Notes under the pieces: generated by a model
The model's input: the letters and a program-made list of their open reading frames with translations, nothing else
Databases searched by the model: none
Told to the model about the DNA's origin: nothing
Translations under genes and position numbers: made by a program
NCBI GenBank assembly: GCA_030068075.1
Contig: CM057832.1
Location: forward strand, 74,801,502-74,865,501
Reading direction: 5' to 3'
Length of the DNA stretch: 64,000 nucleotides
Source: Paguma larvata
Lineage: Eukaryota > Chordata > Mammalia > Carnivora > Viverridae
Shown: positions 14,701 to 26,700 of the stretch, in pieces
How positions within the stretch are numbered: position 1 is the first letter of the stretch
How the letters are laid out: every line of letters begins with the position of its first letter

Positions 14701-17700
14701 TAAATAAACTTAAAAACACAGCGAACTAAAAGTCAAGAAGAACAGAAATTAAAGTTATACAGGCAGTGAGCAATATTTAAATATTTAAGTAGTCATAATA
14801 CTTGTAAGCATCATAGAGTTAATATAACCAAAAACTATGGTATGATTCGTGGGGCAGACCAGAGGAACAAAGGTTGGGTACTGGCAATCAGAGTTGGGGC
14901 AGCTGAGAAGCTTCAGCCTTCAGACGGGACACTGAAACATTTATGAAGACGATGGCTCAGGGGACAGCTCCATAAGCATCTTCCTTGGTAACATGAAGGC
15001 AAGAGTTAAGAGCTAAACCCTGAGAGTGACATATGAGAAGGAACATGGTGGGTGTTTTGGGCTTTCTACAATTTGGACTTTGGTATAACAGTAGTTTTTT
15101 AACTATGTGCTTATACTCTTCGATTAAAAATTGTAGGAAAGATAACAAATGGGAAAAGGTCAGTTCAAGACACGAAGACGGGACTTCCCATGCCCATAAG
15201 CCACGCCAGGAGAACCAGGCAGGTGTGTTGAGTGACCACTGACTTCCGTGTAAGCGATCTTACCTGTTGGTTCAGTTCAATGTTTGGTTGAGTAAACAGC
15301 ATTTCCACTATATCTGAAATTCAAACAGAAAAGGTATTTTTTAAGAATGCAAAGGAAAAGGCTGACACGACTAGGCATAATCGTTTTAAAAGAGACGATT
15401 CTTTAGAAGAATCTTCAAAAAAACCCTTACAATGAATTTGTTAAAATTTATGTAAATACAAGACTTAAGAACCTAAAAAGTAGAATTATCCAGGGAAAAA
15501 CTGTTTTGCAACAATCTGGCTTTTGCATTTTCACATGGTAACTATTATAGAAGTATCTCTACATTCACTATGATACTTTATATTCATTTAACTAATCTGC
15601 GTTTATTAGCTAAAATGAGCTCGGCTTCTTTTGAGGAAGAGCCATAACTTTCCTCTGGCTATGCTGTTTAATTTGCTGGGTGCTTTGTTTCTCCTGGCTG
15701 CCGTGTTTATTTGGTGCGTGTGTTGTAGGGAGAGGCAGAAAGAGACTGAGTGTGGCAGATTTGGGGGCAGGCTGAAATAGATCTGGAAATTCCATTTGCC
15801 GTATTACTGGCTGTAACTGAGAAGGCTGTCCCCTCAACCACTAACTTACGCAAACGCTCTTTCCCCTGCATCTAACATGCCTGCATTAAGCTTCCATGGA
15901 AATCAGGAAAACAGGTCTCGGGAAAAGCTAAGCTGGAGCAGTCACTTCTGCCCCTTTCTTCTGTCAGATTAGAGAGTGGGGTTTGTGTTGACATACTATG
16001 ACTTTCCTGTAACCTCTCCAAGCCCAAGAGAGGAAAGGAAGTTCCCACTCTTTCGAGTGAGAGAGGTCCCTGCAGTGAGCATCCTACCTACTGTTTTTCG
16101 ACCTCCCCGGAGCAAGGTTTTGACCAATGTTCTAAAGGATGTGAAAAGCCTAATTTCCGTTCCACTTCTGTAAACCCCACTCCCCTGCGTGAAGCACACT
16201 TTCAGCAACATGGACACTGACAGTAACGAACAGAACGTCATACCTTTGTGGCCCCCGTGGCAGGCCCAGTACAGGGCAGTGCTCCCAGCTTTGTCCAAGC
16301 CATTCACACCGACACGGTTGTCCAAACACTCCCTCAACCAGCTCAAGTTGCCTGAAAAAGTTTCACGTGTGTAAAAGCACAAGGAAGAGGGTTTGGGTTT
16401 TGCTCTGAAATCAATTTCATCCTTCATACATCTCCCTCCAGAACAGATTAGTCAGCAGATCTGAAATTAAGACCTCCTCGGTAATGCGTTCATGAGGGTA
16501 CATTTTCACTTCCAACTCACTAATGAAAAGCATTAACAACAATTTGGGGGGGGGGGCGGGGTTGAGGAGGCGGGGAGGTAGAGCAGGATTGGCTTAAGGG
16601 ACACAAATTATTTGTCACAGTTCTGGGAAGTCCAGAACCAAAGTGCCAGCAGATTCAGTGTCTGGTAAGAGCCTGCTTCCTGGTTCGTAGACACTGTCTT
16701 TCCCCCCCTTCGACAGAAAGAGCAGAGAGATGGAGCCCTCTGGGATCTCTACGGGTTCCATTCACGAGGGCGGAGCCCTCATAAGCTAATTACCTACCAC
16801 CGAAGGCCCTACCTCCAACACTGCCACATCGGGGTTTGGTTTCAACAACTGCCTCTTGAGGGGACACATTCGATCTATGGTGTACACAGGTTGGTATGCG
16901 TACACTAAACAGTGTGTATGAAACTGAGGAAATAACGAATAAGTTCGATGCATTCTGCAACATCAATTTTTAATGGTAGGTTAATGGGAAGAGTCGCCTA
17001 CCCACGTCTACTTATGGTGATCTTACTCTGTAAAAGCTACACACATGTAATTTTTTCCTTTGTGAAATCCTGAAACTTGGGGGGGAAAAAACAGTCAAAC
17101 CTAAGAACAAGTAGATAATACTCATATTCATACTAAATGCATATTAAATTTCAGTTCTTATAAGAAAATAAGAAAACAAACATAAATAACCTACTCGAAG
17201 CTGCTGCTCTCATACGTTAAAATATAACTATTAATTTAAAATCCTCTGGGTAATGCCCTAAATATCTAATTTACAAATAATTCTTTCTCTTTTCTTTTCT
17301 TTTCTTTCTTTTTCTTTCTTTCTTTCTTTTTCTTTCCTTCCTTCCTTCCTTTCTTTCTTGTCTTTCTTTCATCCTTCTTTCCTTCCTTTTTCTTTTTAGT
17401 TTCAAGTTTTTATTTAAATTCCAGTTATTTAGGAGCTCCTGGGTGGCTCGGTCAGTTAAGCGTCCGACTCTCGATTTCGGCTCAGGTCATGATCTCGCGA
17501 GATCCCACATGACCATCGGGCTCTGTGCTGACAGTGCCTGGAGCCTGCTTCAGATTCTGGGTCTCCCTCTCTCACTGCCCCTCCCACCTCATTCTCTCTC
17601 TCTCTCTCTCCTTCTCTGCACCTCCTCAGTTCATGCTCTCTCTCTCCCTCTCAAATATAAACATAAAAAAATTTTTTTTAATAAAAATCGAGATAAAGCC

Positions 17701-20700
17701 CCAAATACAAGGCCCACCCCGGTTGCTCCTTCCTTCCCCGACTCTGTCCTCACCCCACGTGGCCTATACCAATACCCTCCTAAATGCTTTACCCCCAAGA
17801 AGCCTCTACCCTCCTGCCCTCCAGTGACTCATCATTCTGGCCTCTATAGCCTGTTTAACTTAAACATAACTTCAACTGCTATGCTTCTGACACCATCTTG
17901 GAATGAACACACATCTCTCTCCTGCCAGACTTTGAGCTCTGGGTGTCGCCGGTGATGCCTTTCTGCTTGCCACTGGGTGCAGGATATGTAAAGTACTCAC
18001 AAGTATTTGGTGGCTGACATTTTAAAAATTAAAATCTCAGGGGCGCCTGGCTGGCTCAGTTGGTAGAGCACGTGACCCTTGATCTTGGGGTTGAGTTGAT
18101 GCCCCACGTAGGGGTGTAGAGATTACTTTAAAAAATTAAAATCACGCTTATCTCTCTAGGGGAATAGTGAACAGAGACTGCCTCTGGGGAAGGCGAGGGG
18201 TTAACTGGAATAGGAACTTTCTGGGAAGAGAGAAATGTTCTAGCTCTCGATCTGGGTGTTGGTTACATGGGTGTGCACGTTGGTCAAAGTGGGGCGCCTG
18301 GGGGGCTCAGTCAGTAAACCCTCCAACTTTGGCTTAGGTCATCATCTCACAGTTCATAAGTTCAAGGCTCACATTGGGCTCTGCTCTAAGTGTAGAGCCT
18401 GCTTCAGATCCTCTGTCCCCCTCTCTCTTGCCCCTCCGGCACTTGAGCTCGCTCGAGCTCTCTCAGAAATAAATCAACATTAAAAAAAAAAAACAGTCAT
18501 CAAACCACATAATTAAAATCTGTGTGTCTTCCTGTACCCTGTACTGCGTATCCCAATGAAAAACAATCACACCTACCTCTTTTTGCAGCTTCATGCAATG
18601 GATTGTCAATGGATTCTGCCTGCGCGGCCACTAGATTGAAAACAGAAAGTGCAAACCCTTTGGTGAGCACGCCGCCCAGTGACTCCCTGCAGCCACCTCG
18701 CAGTCCCCAGCTTCCAGAGCAGGCCCTTCCACCACACCACCTCCCTTCCATCATGGATTGAAAAAGGAGCAGAAAATCAAACCGCCGTTTCCTGCTTTAA
18801 AAGAAGCTGAATTATCTGTGAAATGAAAGCAAGCTAAGCAATAAGGCACCACCACGCAATTAGGTGGCAGTATAAACAAAAACAAACGCGGCAATTAACT
18901 GGAAGCCTAAGCAGAAACAAACAGATCCGTGGCCTGCATACCAGTATACTCAAGTACGCGATGAACTTAGTCACGAACACGCAAGAGAAAACCTTTGATG
19001 TTCAATTTTACATTCTGTAAAAACACCCTACTTTGAAGACGGCTGAAAATAGTTGTTTCGCTCGTGTGTGTGCAGGTAGGGGGCACGCGTGAGGGGGAAA
19101 GAGTTTGCTTCCTTTATTTACAGAGGGCAATGAGCACGCCTGCCCGCCCCGAAGGAAGGTGTGTTCTCAGGTGTCCTACAATCAGCAGGAGTGATCACCT
19201 GATGACTGTGGCTCAGGACAGACTTCAGAGCCACCCCCACCCGCCCTAAAGGGCTGTAACTGGACACTCCTCGGCCGCTGGGGATCGAAGCGGCAGAGGA
19301 GCGTGACGTGCTCAGTGTCTGGGCCTGGCTGGAACGGAGTGAATGGTGGAGGTACGCTGGGGATTTCAAAGATTGGAAGAATGCTGCTTCAAGTCTTTTT
19401 TTTTTTTTTTAATGCTTATTTAACTGAGCAGGGGAGGGGCAGAGAGAGAGACACACACACAGAATCCAAAGCAGGCTCCAGGCTCTGAGCTGTCAGCACA
19501 GAGCCCAACTGCGGGGCTTGAACTCAACAAACTACAAGATCATGACCTGAGCCGAAGTCAGCCAGACGCTTAACTGACTGAGCCACCCAGGTGCCCCTCA
19601 AGTCTTTTTCAACCTAGAATGGTATCCCCTTTAGACCAGAGCAAGTGGGATCCCTGTGTTGGGCCCCAGATCTCACTTCCCCTCCACTCCACGCCCCGCT
19701 CCCCCCCTCCCAACCCAGCTCCCTAGCGTTGCAGTGGCTTCCTTGAAATTTTCTAAGTCCTCTGCCAGTGCTTGGAACTGGTGCCTGATGCCAGCCCTAT
19801 TGGTCTAGGGATTCATCTAATGCTGAAGTCAAAAGGAATCTTGGAAGTGATTTAAATCAAACCTCTCATTATACAAATGGGGAAACATTCCCAGGGACAG
19901 CAGTTAAGTGCCTTCACTAAAGTCCCTTGTTATTGCGAAGTGGAAGAAAAAGATTAAAATCCCTACAGCCTACGGCCCACTAAAAAGTCCTTGAAACCAG
20001 CAGAGTGACCTCCCTCTAGAAGCTCAGCTGCCTCAATGATGACACTTTGCTGGGGGGAAAAGAGTTGTCCCAAACTCTCCCAAACTCGAGGATCCTGTAA
20101 GTCTACTTTTATCTCAACTGCCCCAGGATGTCTGCTGGCCATCACCAAGCTTATGGCCCCTGATACTCATCTGAAGGGTTTCACGACTGAGGTTTTATTA
20201 CAGTGATAAGTGGTGTTTCCCTAGCAACATAGAGCCCTCAAGGTCCTGGAAACCTTGCTTCCAAAATTCCTTAGAGACTTACTCTATCCCTGACTCCTCC
20301 CAACCTGAGGGTATATAATGAGTCACCCTTCACAACCCTAGCGCAGCTCTTCCTGCCCACGGTCCTGTCCCCGTGCTTTAATAAAATCACCATTTTTGCA
20401 CCAAAGACATCTTCAAGAAATCTTTTTTAGCCGTTGGTTCTGGACCCCACAAACCCTCTGTCACCCCAAAATCTCATCGGCTTCCTGGCAGGGCTGCATT
20501 TCACTACTCAAGCCCCTTCAACTGCCTTGATACCTGGTAATGGATGCAACTGCCCCAAATGTGAGTTAACAAGGCAGGGTCACTTCATCCCAAAAGGAAG
20601 AGCGTGGCTGAGAAAGGAATCTGTGAGATGTGGTAAGAAAAGGAAGGAAGGAAGGAAGGAAGGAAGGAAGGAAGGAAGGAAGGAAGGAAGGGAGGGAGGG

Positions 20701-23700
20701 AGGGAGGGAGGGAGGGAGGGAGGAAGGAAGGAAGGAAGGAAGGAAGGAAGGAAGGAAGGAAGGAAGGAAGGAGGGAAGACATATTCTAAGAGTGGAATAG
20801 TGGAATAAAGGAGAGCCATAAGCAATTCCTTGGAAACCTTGGGTTCTATCAAGAGTGCTACAATGCATTTTCTTAAGCCAAAGAATCAAGTTCAAGTACC
20901 CCCAGTGTCCATTCCCATTTTACTAACAAGAGGTTCATGGAGTAGAAAACGTCCTACATTGGCAATGACTCCACTGATTTTTCAGCCACAGCAGCAAGTG
21001 GAAAGGCCTGAGGAGCCAAAGACCACAGAGCGTACCCAAAGCAAAACCACCACGGCCGTGCTTACCATAGTTGCTTGGGATTAGTCCAGTCTTGCCTTTG
21101 GAGGTGCCTTTCCACCAATTGGTATCACTCTAGTGAAAGAAGAGTTAAATTAAATGGCACCAAATCCAGTTTATAGCCAATCACTTTTAAACCTGTTTGG
21201 CTGACGGAGTGCACCTGCTCTACAAAATGTCCACCAGTCCCCATCACACCGATCAAGCTTCCCACCCCCTCATTATGGATGTCCGTTCCCCTTATCATTA
21301 AAGTACAAATAGACACACACCAGCCTGCAACAAACATAATACACTTCATCACAGAGCCTCAGCAATCACCCAAATCAGAGATTATGTGAAAGAAAAGAAC
21401 ACGACTACATTTAGTTTAAACTATCCATAGAATTTTTTTTGTCTAGCTTCATGATTCTTTTTTTCTAAAGATCTTTTTATTTCACCTTTATTTTGGGGAA
21501 ACTTTATTTTGGAAAAATTCAAACCTATAAAAAGTAAAAGAATAGTATAATACGCCTACATAAACTCATCTCCCACCCGCATAAATTATTTCCTCGTGGC
21601 CAATATCATTTCACCCACATATTTCACCCACAACTTTTCTCCCTTTCAGATTATTTTGAAACAAATTGTAGACATTATATTATTTCACCTGTACATATGT
21701 TGTTACATATTTCTCAAAGATAAGGATTTTTTTCCAAAGACATTATCACAGCTTAAAATTTATTTCAATAATGTCTTTATACCATCAAATATCTAGATCA
21801 AGATCCAAATTTTCCAGTTTGGAATCCAGTTTTTCACAGTTGAGAATCCAAAGAAGAGCCACACAATATGATTGACTGATTTGCCGCTTTTCTCTCTTTT
21901 GGTCTATAGGTTTTCCTCCATTTTAAAAAAGAAAATTTTAATGTTTATTTATTTTTGAGAGAGAGACAGAGCGCAAGCTGGGGAGGGGCAGAGAGACGGA
22001 GACTCAGAATCTGAAGCAGGCTCCGGGTTCTGAGCTGTCTGTACAGAGGCCAACTGCGGAGCTTGAACTCATGGACCAGGAGATTATGACCTGAGCCTGA
22101 AGTCGGACGCTTAACAGTCTGAGCCACCCCGGCGCCCCTCCCTCCATTTTTTTTTCACTTCTTCATAATACACTTGTTGAAGAAACCAGAAACCGGTTCG
22201 GCTGAGTTTCAAACAGTTTGGATTTTACCTGTTGCATCCCTGCGTTATCAAAAATGTGTTCTTCTGTTCCCCATATTGCCTATAAACTGGTCATTAGTTC
22301 TAAAGTCTTAATTAGATTTAGATTCAGAATTTTTGGGTAAGACTATTTCATAGATACTATTGTTGTCTTCCATCAGGAGACACACAATGTCTGGTGGTCT
22401 CTCCTTTTGTAATGTTAGTTAGCCACTGATAAGCACTTCCTGGGGGCTGACACCCTATCATGCCTTTTTCATTTAAACAATTAGAATATCAGGGCGCCTG
22501 GGTGGCTCAGTCAGTTCAGTGTCCAGCTTCAGGCTCAGGTCATGATCTCCCAGCTTGTGTGTTTGGGCCCCGCATCGGGCTCTGTGTTGACAGCTCAGAG
22601 CCTGGAGCCTGCTTTGGATTCTGTGTCTCCCTCTCTGTCTCTGCCCTTCCCATGCTTATGCTCTGTCTCTCAAAAATGAATAAATGTTAAAAAATAAAAT
22701 AAGATTTAAAAAAAGCAATTAGAATCTCTCTTTAAAGAAACATTTTCCCTCATCAACTTTCAGGTTATGCAGAAACGAAGTTCACAGAGAAAAGGCAGAA
22801 TCAATGCTACTGATTTTCCTGAACTGAAGTTGTCAGAACACAAAGTTGGTTCCCTAGCATCCCCTCGGGTTCAAGAACAATGTTTGGAATTTTTGAGGTT
22901 ATCATTAGGAACTCATGAATTTAAACATGGCAAATGCGTTTCAATTCTTGGGGACTGTCCTACCTTTGACTAGTGACAGCCTCTTCAACTTAATTCCTGT
23001 CTTTCTAGGATCTAGAAAGTTCTGTCTTTGGAGGCTTCCTTGCTTTCTAATAACGCAGAGTTCTGAGCTTATCTTGTACCTCTGCTGCCCCCAACCTGGT
23101 AACAGGTATTTCTCAAAAGAGTCTTGTTCCTTTGAATGCAAAATAACACATTATTATTGGGTTGGTCATTTTTTTTCTAGGCCTTTTTCAAAGGACAGAG
23201 CAGGATGTATTTTTTATTTTATTTTAGAAAAAAGACCACATGCTTGCAATACAAAGGCAGAGCTCCCGGGTTTTACTCAACCTCGCTGATCTTCCGTGTG
23301 TGTATCTTTTCTTGCCGGCTGGAAAATCCCGGTTTCCAGTAGCACTGACCTAATGACTCATTTGCGCTAAACCACGATAGACATGCGACGATCTCAGAAC
23401 AGCAATGCCACCGCTTCTGCCACAAGGTCATGACTGAAAACAGTTTATAACAACTGTTTTTCTTGCCGGTCCTTTTCGTCCTTCCCGTGTGTCCGACTGG
23501 AGATGGTCGGTGGAACTGCCAAGGTGTAGGGTCACTTGAAATAGTTCCTGTCTGTGTGGTTGTGCCAATTACCAGGGGTATCATTAACTTCATTTGATTC
23601 ATTCTGCTTTTAAGTTTCAGGGATTGCTCTCTACCATTTAATTTTATTACTAGGCAAAAGTTTCCGTGACTCCAAAGTCAGAAGTCTACGTTCCGTGTGT

Positions 23701-26700
23701 GTTCCCTCTGCTATTTTCCTTCTCTCACCGAGAAGAAACTATTTTTTAAATTTTATTTTATGATTCTGCCTTTGATTTTTTTCTTTTAAACTGAAGAAAA
23801 CAGTTATACATATAACCTCTCTTAGATAAATAAGGCATACATACTATACACATTTTTTTTTACCTGGCCTTTTTCCACTGAAAGTACTCCATAATAGCAT
23901 GTAGAGATATTCCTCATTACTTTTTATAGCTGCATAATACTCTATTTATGGATATACCATTTATTCAACCATTTCCAATTGGTGGACATAAGGGCTACTT
24001 CCAATTTTATGATATTACTACAGATTGTGCTAAAATGAATAAACACAGGCATGGGTGTTTCTACACAGACACACATTTAAATAATGTACAATATTACAGC
24101 TACACAAAATAGTCTTATCATCTTTAGTTTATACGTAGTATTACAAAATATTAGCTGGGCTCACCATGTCAGTAATGTAGATAATATCACCCTCCTCGAA
24201 GTACAATTCATCTGGCTGAAAGAAAAAAATAGAGAGAATTTGACTTCAAGTGATTTTTCATGAATTAGAATACAATGATTAGGATAACAATTACATGAAT
24301 TGCAAATCCTAATGTACCTCATAGACAATGTGGCTTTTATATACTTAAATCTGCACAGAGACCACATAACAATACCCTACTGACCAACTAAAACATGCGT
24401 AGAAAGCTGAATTTTTCCCGGGATGAACTTCCAAGAATTACATATGTAACATATAAGAATTCCTCCCCGTGCACACATCTTTTATATTCTTCTACCAGGA
24501 AAGCAAGGCATTTTTTATATCAAAATAGAATACCAATAAAACTTCCTTCTTGTAAAAATTCTATAAGGTGATATATATTTTTTCATAAAAGGATACATGT
24601 CTAGAATTTAAAACCATGAACACCAGCCGGGGGCTTGGCTCTCGTCTAAATGATTAGGCTTCGATCCTTAAATACTTTCAAATCGACACGTGCTACCCAC
24701 TTATTTTGAGAAAACCATTATCCTATCTCTTCATGTTCAAAGAGAATGAACATTTCATATATAAGAACAGTTAATACATAATTCAGCCATTAATAAGGCC
24801 AAAGAACTGGAAATGGGAGGCAGGAACTCAGCCAGTCCAGACCACAGGCAGCTCTCAGGGGTCAGTGGATTATACGGACAATGTGTGCTCTGGCTCGTAC
24901 CAGCCAAATGTCCTGCAGATCTCCGAATTAAAGCCAGGTGCTCTGATTAAGCACTTATCAGCATGACTGTATGACTCTACAGGATGGTGTCTGTTAGGAT
25001 CAATTGTCAGACGCTGGGAAATATTGACATTGTCCTGTTGAGTGAAAAATGTGGGGCACGAAATCTCACACAGGATAAGATCCCAGGTGTGTGTGAAATA
25101 TGCATAAAAATTCTTCCAAATTTTCTATCATGGGCATGTATGACTTTTATAATTTTGGTTGTAAAAATAGTTTTGAAAACGGCTTTGACATTTCTGATTA
25201 TCACTACTGTTCCACACGAATAAAGGTTATGTTGGTGAAGCAAATTATTTCATCCATTCATTCTTCCAGGTGTCTATCTCCTCTCTCAGTAGCAGACTGG
25301 GGCAGTAAATGTGACTGCACTATTAATTTATTTAGTTTCAAAGCTGATCTATATTATTATTAGAACTGTACCGTGCTTTAAGCAAAATAAACACTTAAAT
25401 GCATTCAAATATCAAAATTACCAAATGATAATCAATGATACTAAAAAATGGCTGAGTTCCTTTCAAAGGTACTTCCTGAGAGCTACATTCACAGCTGATT
25501 TACCGAGTCTAGACTTACACACAGCACAAGCTATGCAAAATTAGTAGAACCTATGCAGACTCGATGACAGATTTTAATACGACCCGAAATAGGCATTTAG
25601 TAAAGTAAAGCCTTCTAAGATCTTCTCTAATCTTTGTCTATAATGTTCTGATGATCTGTGACCAATAAACTACCAATATGTGAAGGATATAGGACATACT
25701 TAGGGAAACAAACTATTTCTTTTAGTATTTCCCTGTCGCCAGCTAGATCGCTTCCCGAGAGGCTGGAAAGGGGACGCATGTCTCACCAAGCACCCGAACG
25801 ACGCACAGTGGCCATCCCGTAAGAGTAAGGTGGTCTTTGCTGGCAGTTTTAACACCCCTGAGTATCTCTCCTTGAGATGACAACAAAGGTTAGGAGGAGA
25901 GAATGAAGTTGAATGGAAGGAAGTAGGGAAAACAGAACATATGTGAAAACTTAGTATTTTTCTGGAGGGACTGAGTTTCCCGAAGTTTCGAAAGAGTTCA
26001 ATGGCCTTACGAGATGTCTGTCCTTAGAGCCCTCCTATCTTACCCCCGACCTCTCCAAGATCTAACCTTGCCCACTTCCATCTAATAAGGGTGATTTCAT
26101 CGACATTAAGGACCATCTCGACCTACGGGGGTCTCCTAAAATCACAAAAGCCAAGTTTGCCTAAATTTCCACATTTGATCAATTCATTCACCCTTGAAAG
26201 AAAAAGGCATATTTTGAAAAAAGTGCTTGAACAAAGAGCTTTAAAAAAAGCACACACACACAAATCCCTGTGATTGGTCCTTCTCAAAAAAAAAAAAAAA
26301 AAAAAAGGCGGGGGGTGGGGGGGGTGGGGGAGTGGGGAATAAAGCCCAGAACAAGGGAAAGTAAGTGCTTAATGGGTATGGGGTTTTCCTTTGGGAAGAT
26401 GAAAATGTTTTGGAACCAGACAGAGGTGGTGGTTGTACGACATTGTGAATGTACTAAATGCCACGGAACTGCTCACTTTTTAAAATAGCTAGTTTTATGT
26501 TATGCGAATTTTTACCTCAATCTTTAAGAAGGCAATTTAAGAAAAATAAAATAAAAATAAATTTAAGGGCAATAAAGCCAAGAACAGTTAAAACTCTTTG
26601 AAGTAATTCTTGTCCTTTGGCATCCGGTAAAAACGCACCATTTGGAAAATGTCACTAAGTACGGTCATTTGGATACTTCTCAGCGCTGCTGCAGGTTTTA

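Larger units (their letters stand above)
12570..14950 (+). repeat. Probable old L1M 3' region, broken by later insertions
   Basis: Segments 12570-12790, 13576-13620, 13860-14520 and 14720-14950 look like one L1M 3' region. 14030-14300 carries recognisable L1M text (ttttgaaattctagaacccc, ttttcaacctagaattctgt). Three SINEs and an LTR-like element interrupt it. Confidence 0.45.
11303..15263 (-). other. OSTF1: OSTF1 intron 7
   Basis: 4.0 kb, more than half repeat-derived: five plus-strand SINEs, a probable old L1M 3' region and an LTR-like insertion nested within it (about 12570-14950). 14950-15260 shows nothing recognisable. Confidence 0.8.
16352..18576 (-). other. OSTF1: OSTF1 intron 5
   Basis: 2.2 kb. 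Contains a G-run (16546-16577), an antisense MaLR LTR remnant (16600-16875), a TTTC/TTCC tract (17281-17397), three plus-strand SINEs and an L1M 3' fragment (18155-18290). Confidence 0.8.
18631..21065 (-). other. OSTF1: OSTF1 intron 4
   Basis: 2.4 kb. Contains one minus-strand SINE (19401-19597), a plus-strand retroviral LTR (to about 20465) and the GGAA/GGGA tract at 20641-20778. Confidence 0.8.
21130..24164 (-). other. OSTF1: OSTF1 intron 3
   Basis: 3.0 kb. A long AT-rich stretch resembling an L1M 3' UTR (about 21465-22450) is interrupted by a minus-strand SINE. A plus-strand SINE sits at 22491-22714, and an antisense L1 fragment (23830-24075) lies close to exon 3. Confidence 0.75.

Noticed and set aside
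15996..16427. 143-residue minus-strand open frame
   Set aside because: Only 16244-16351 (exon 6) is coding. The apparent MLLKVCFTQ resemblance downstream to exon 7 is chance; the true exon 7 is at 15264-15313.
18500..18754. 84-residue open frame containing [16 protein letters not shown]
   Set aside because: Only the 54-nt exon 5 portion is coding; the rest is read-through into introns 4 and 5.
19950..20465. Possibility of a full endogenous provirus attached to the LTR
   Set aside because: No gag, pol or env-like frame, primer-binding site or second LTR was found nearby; only LTR-like sequence remains.
20434..20895. Open frames encoding repeated KEGRKEGR or LPSFLPSF peptides
   Set aside because: Direct translations of the GGAA/GGGA microsatellite in all frames; no gene.
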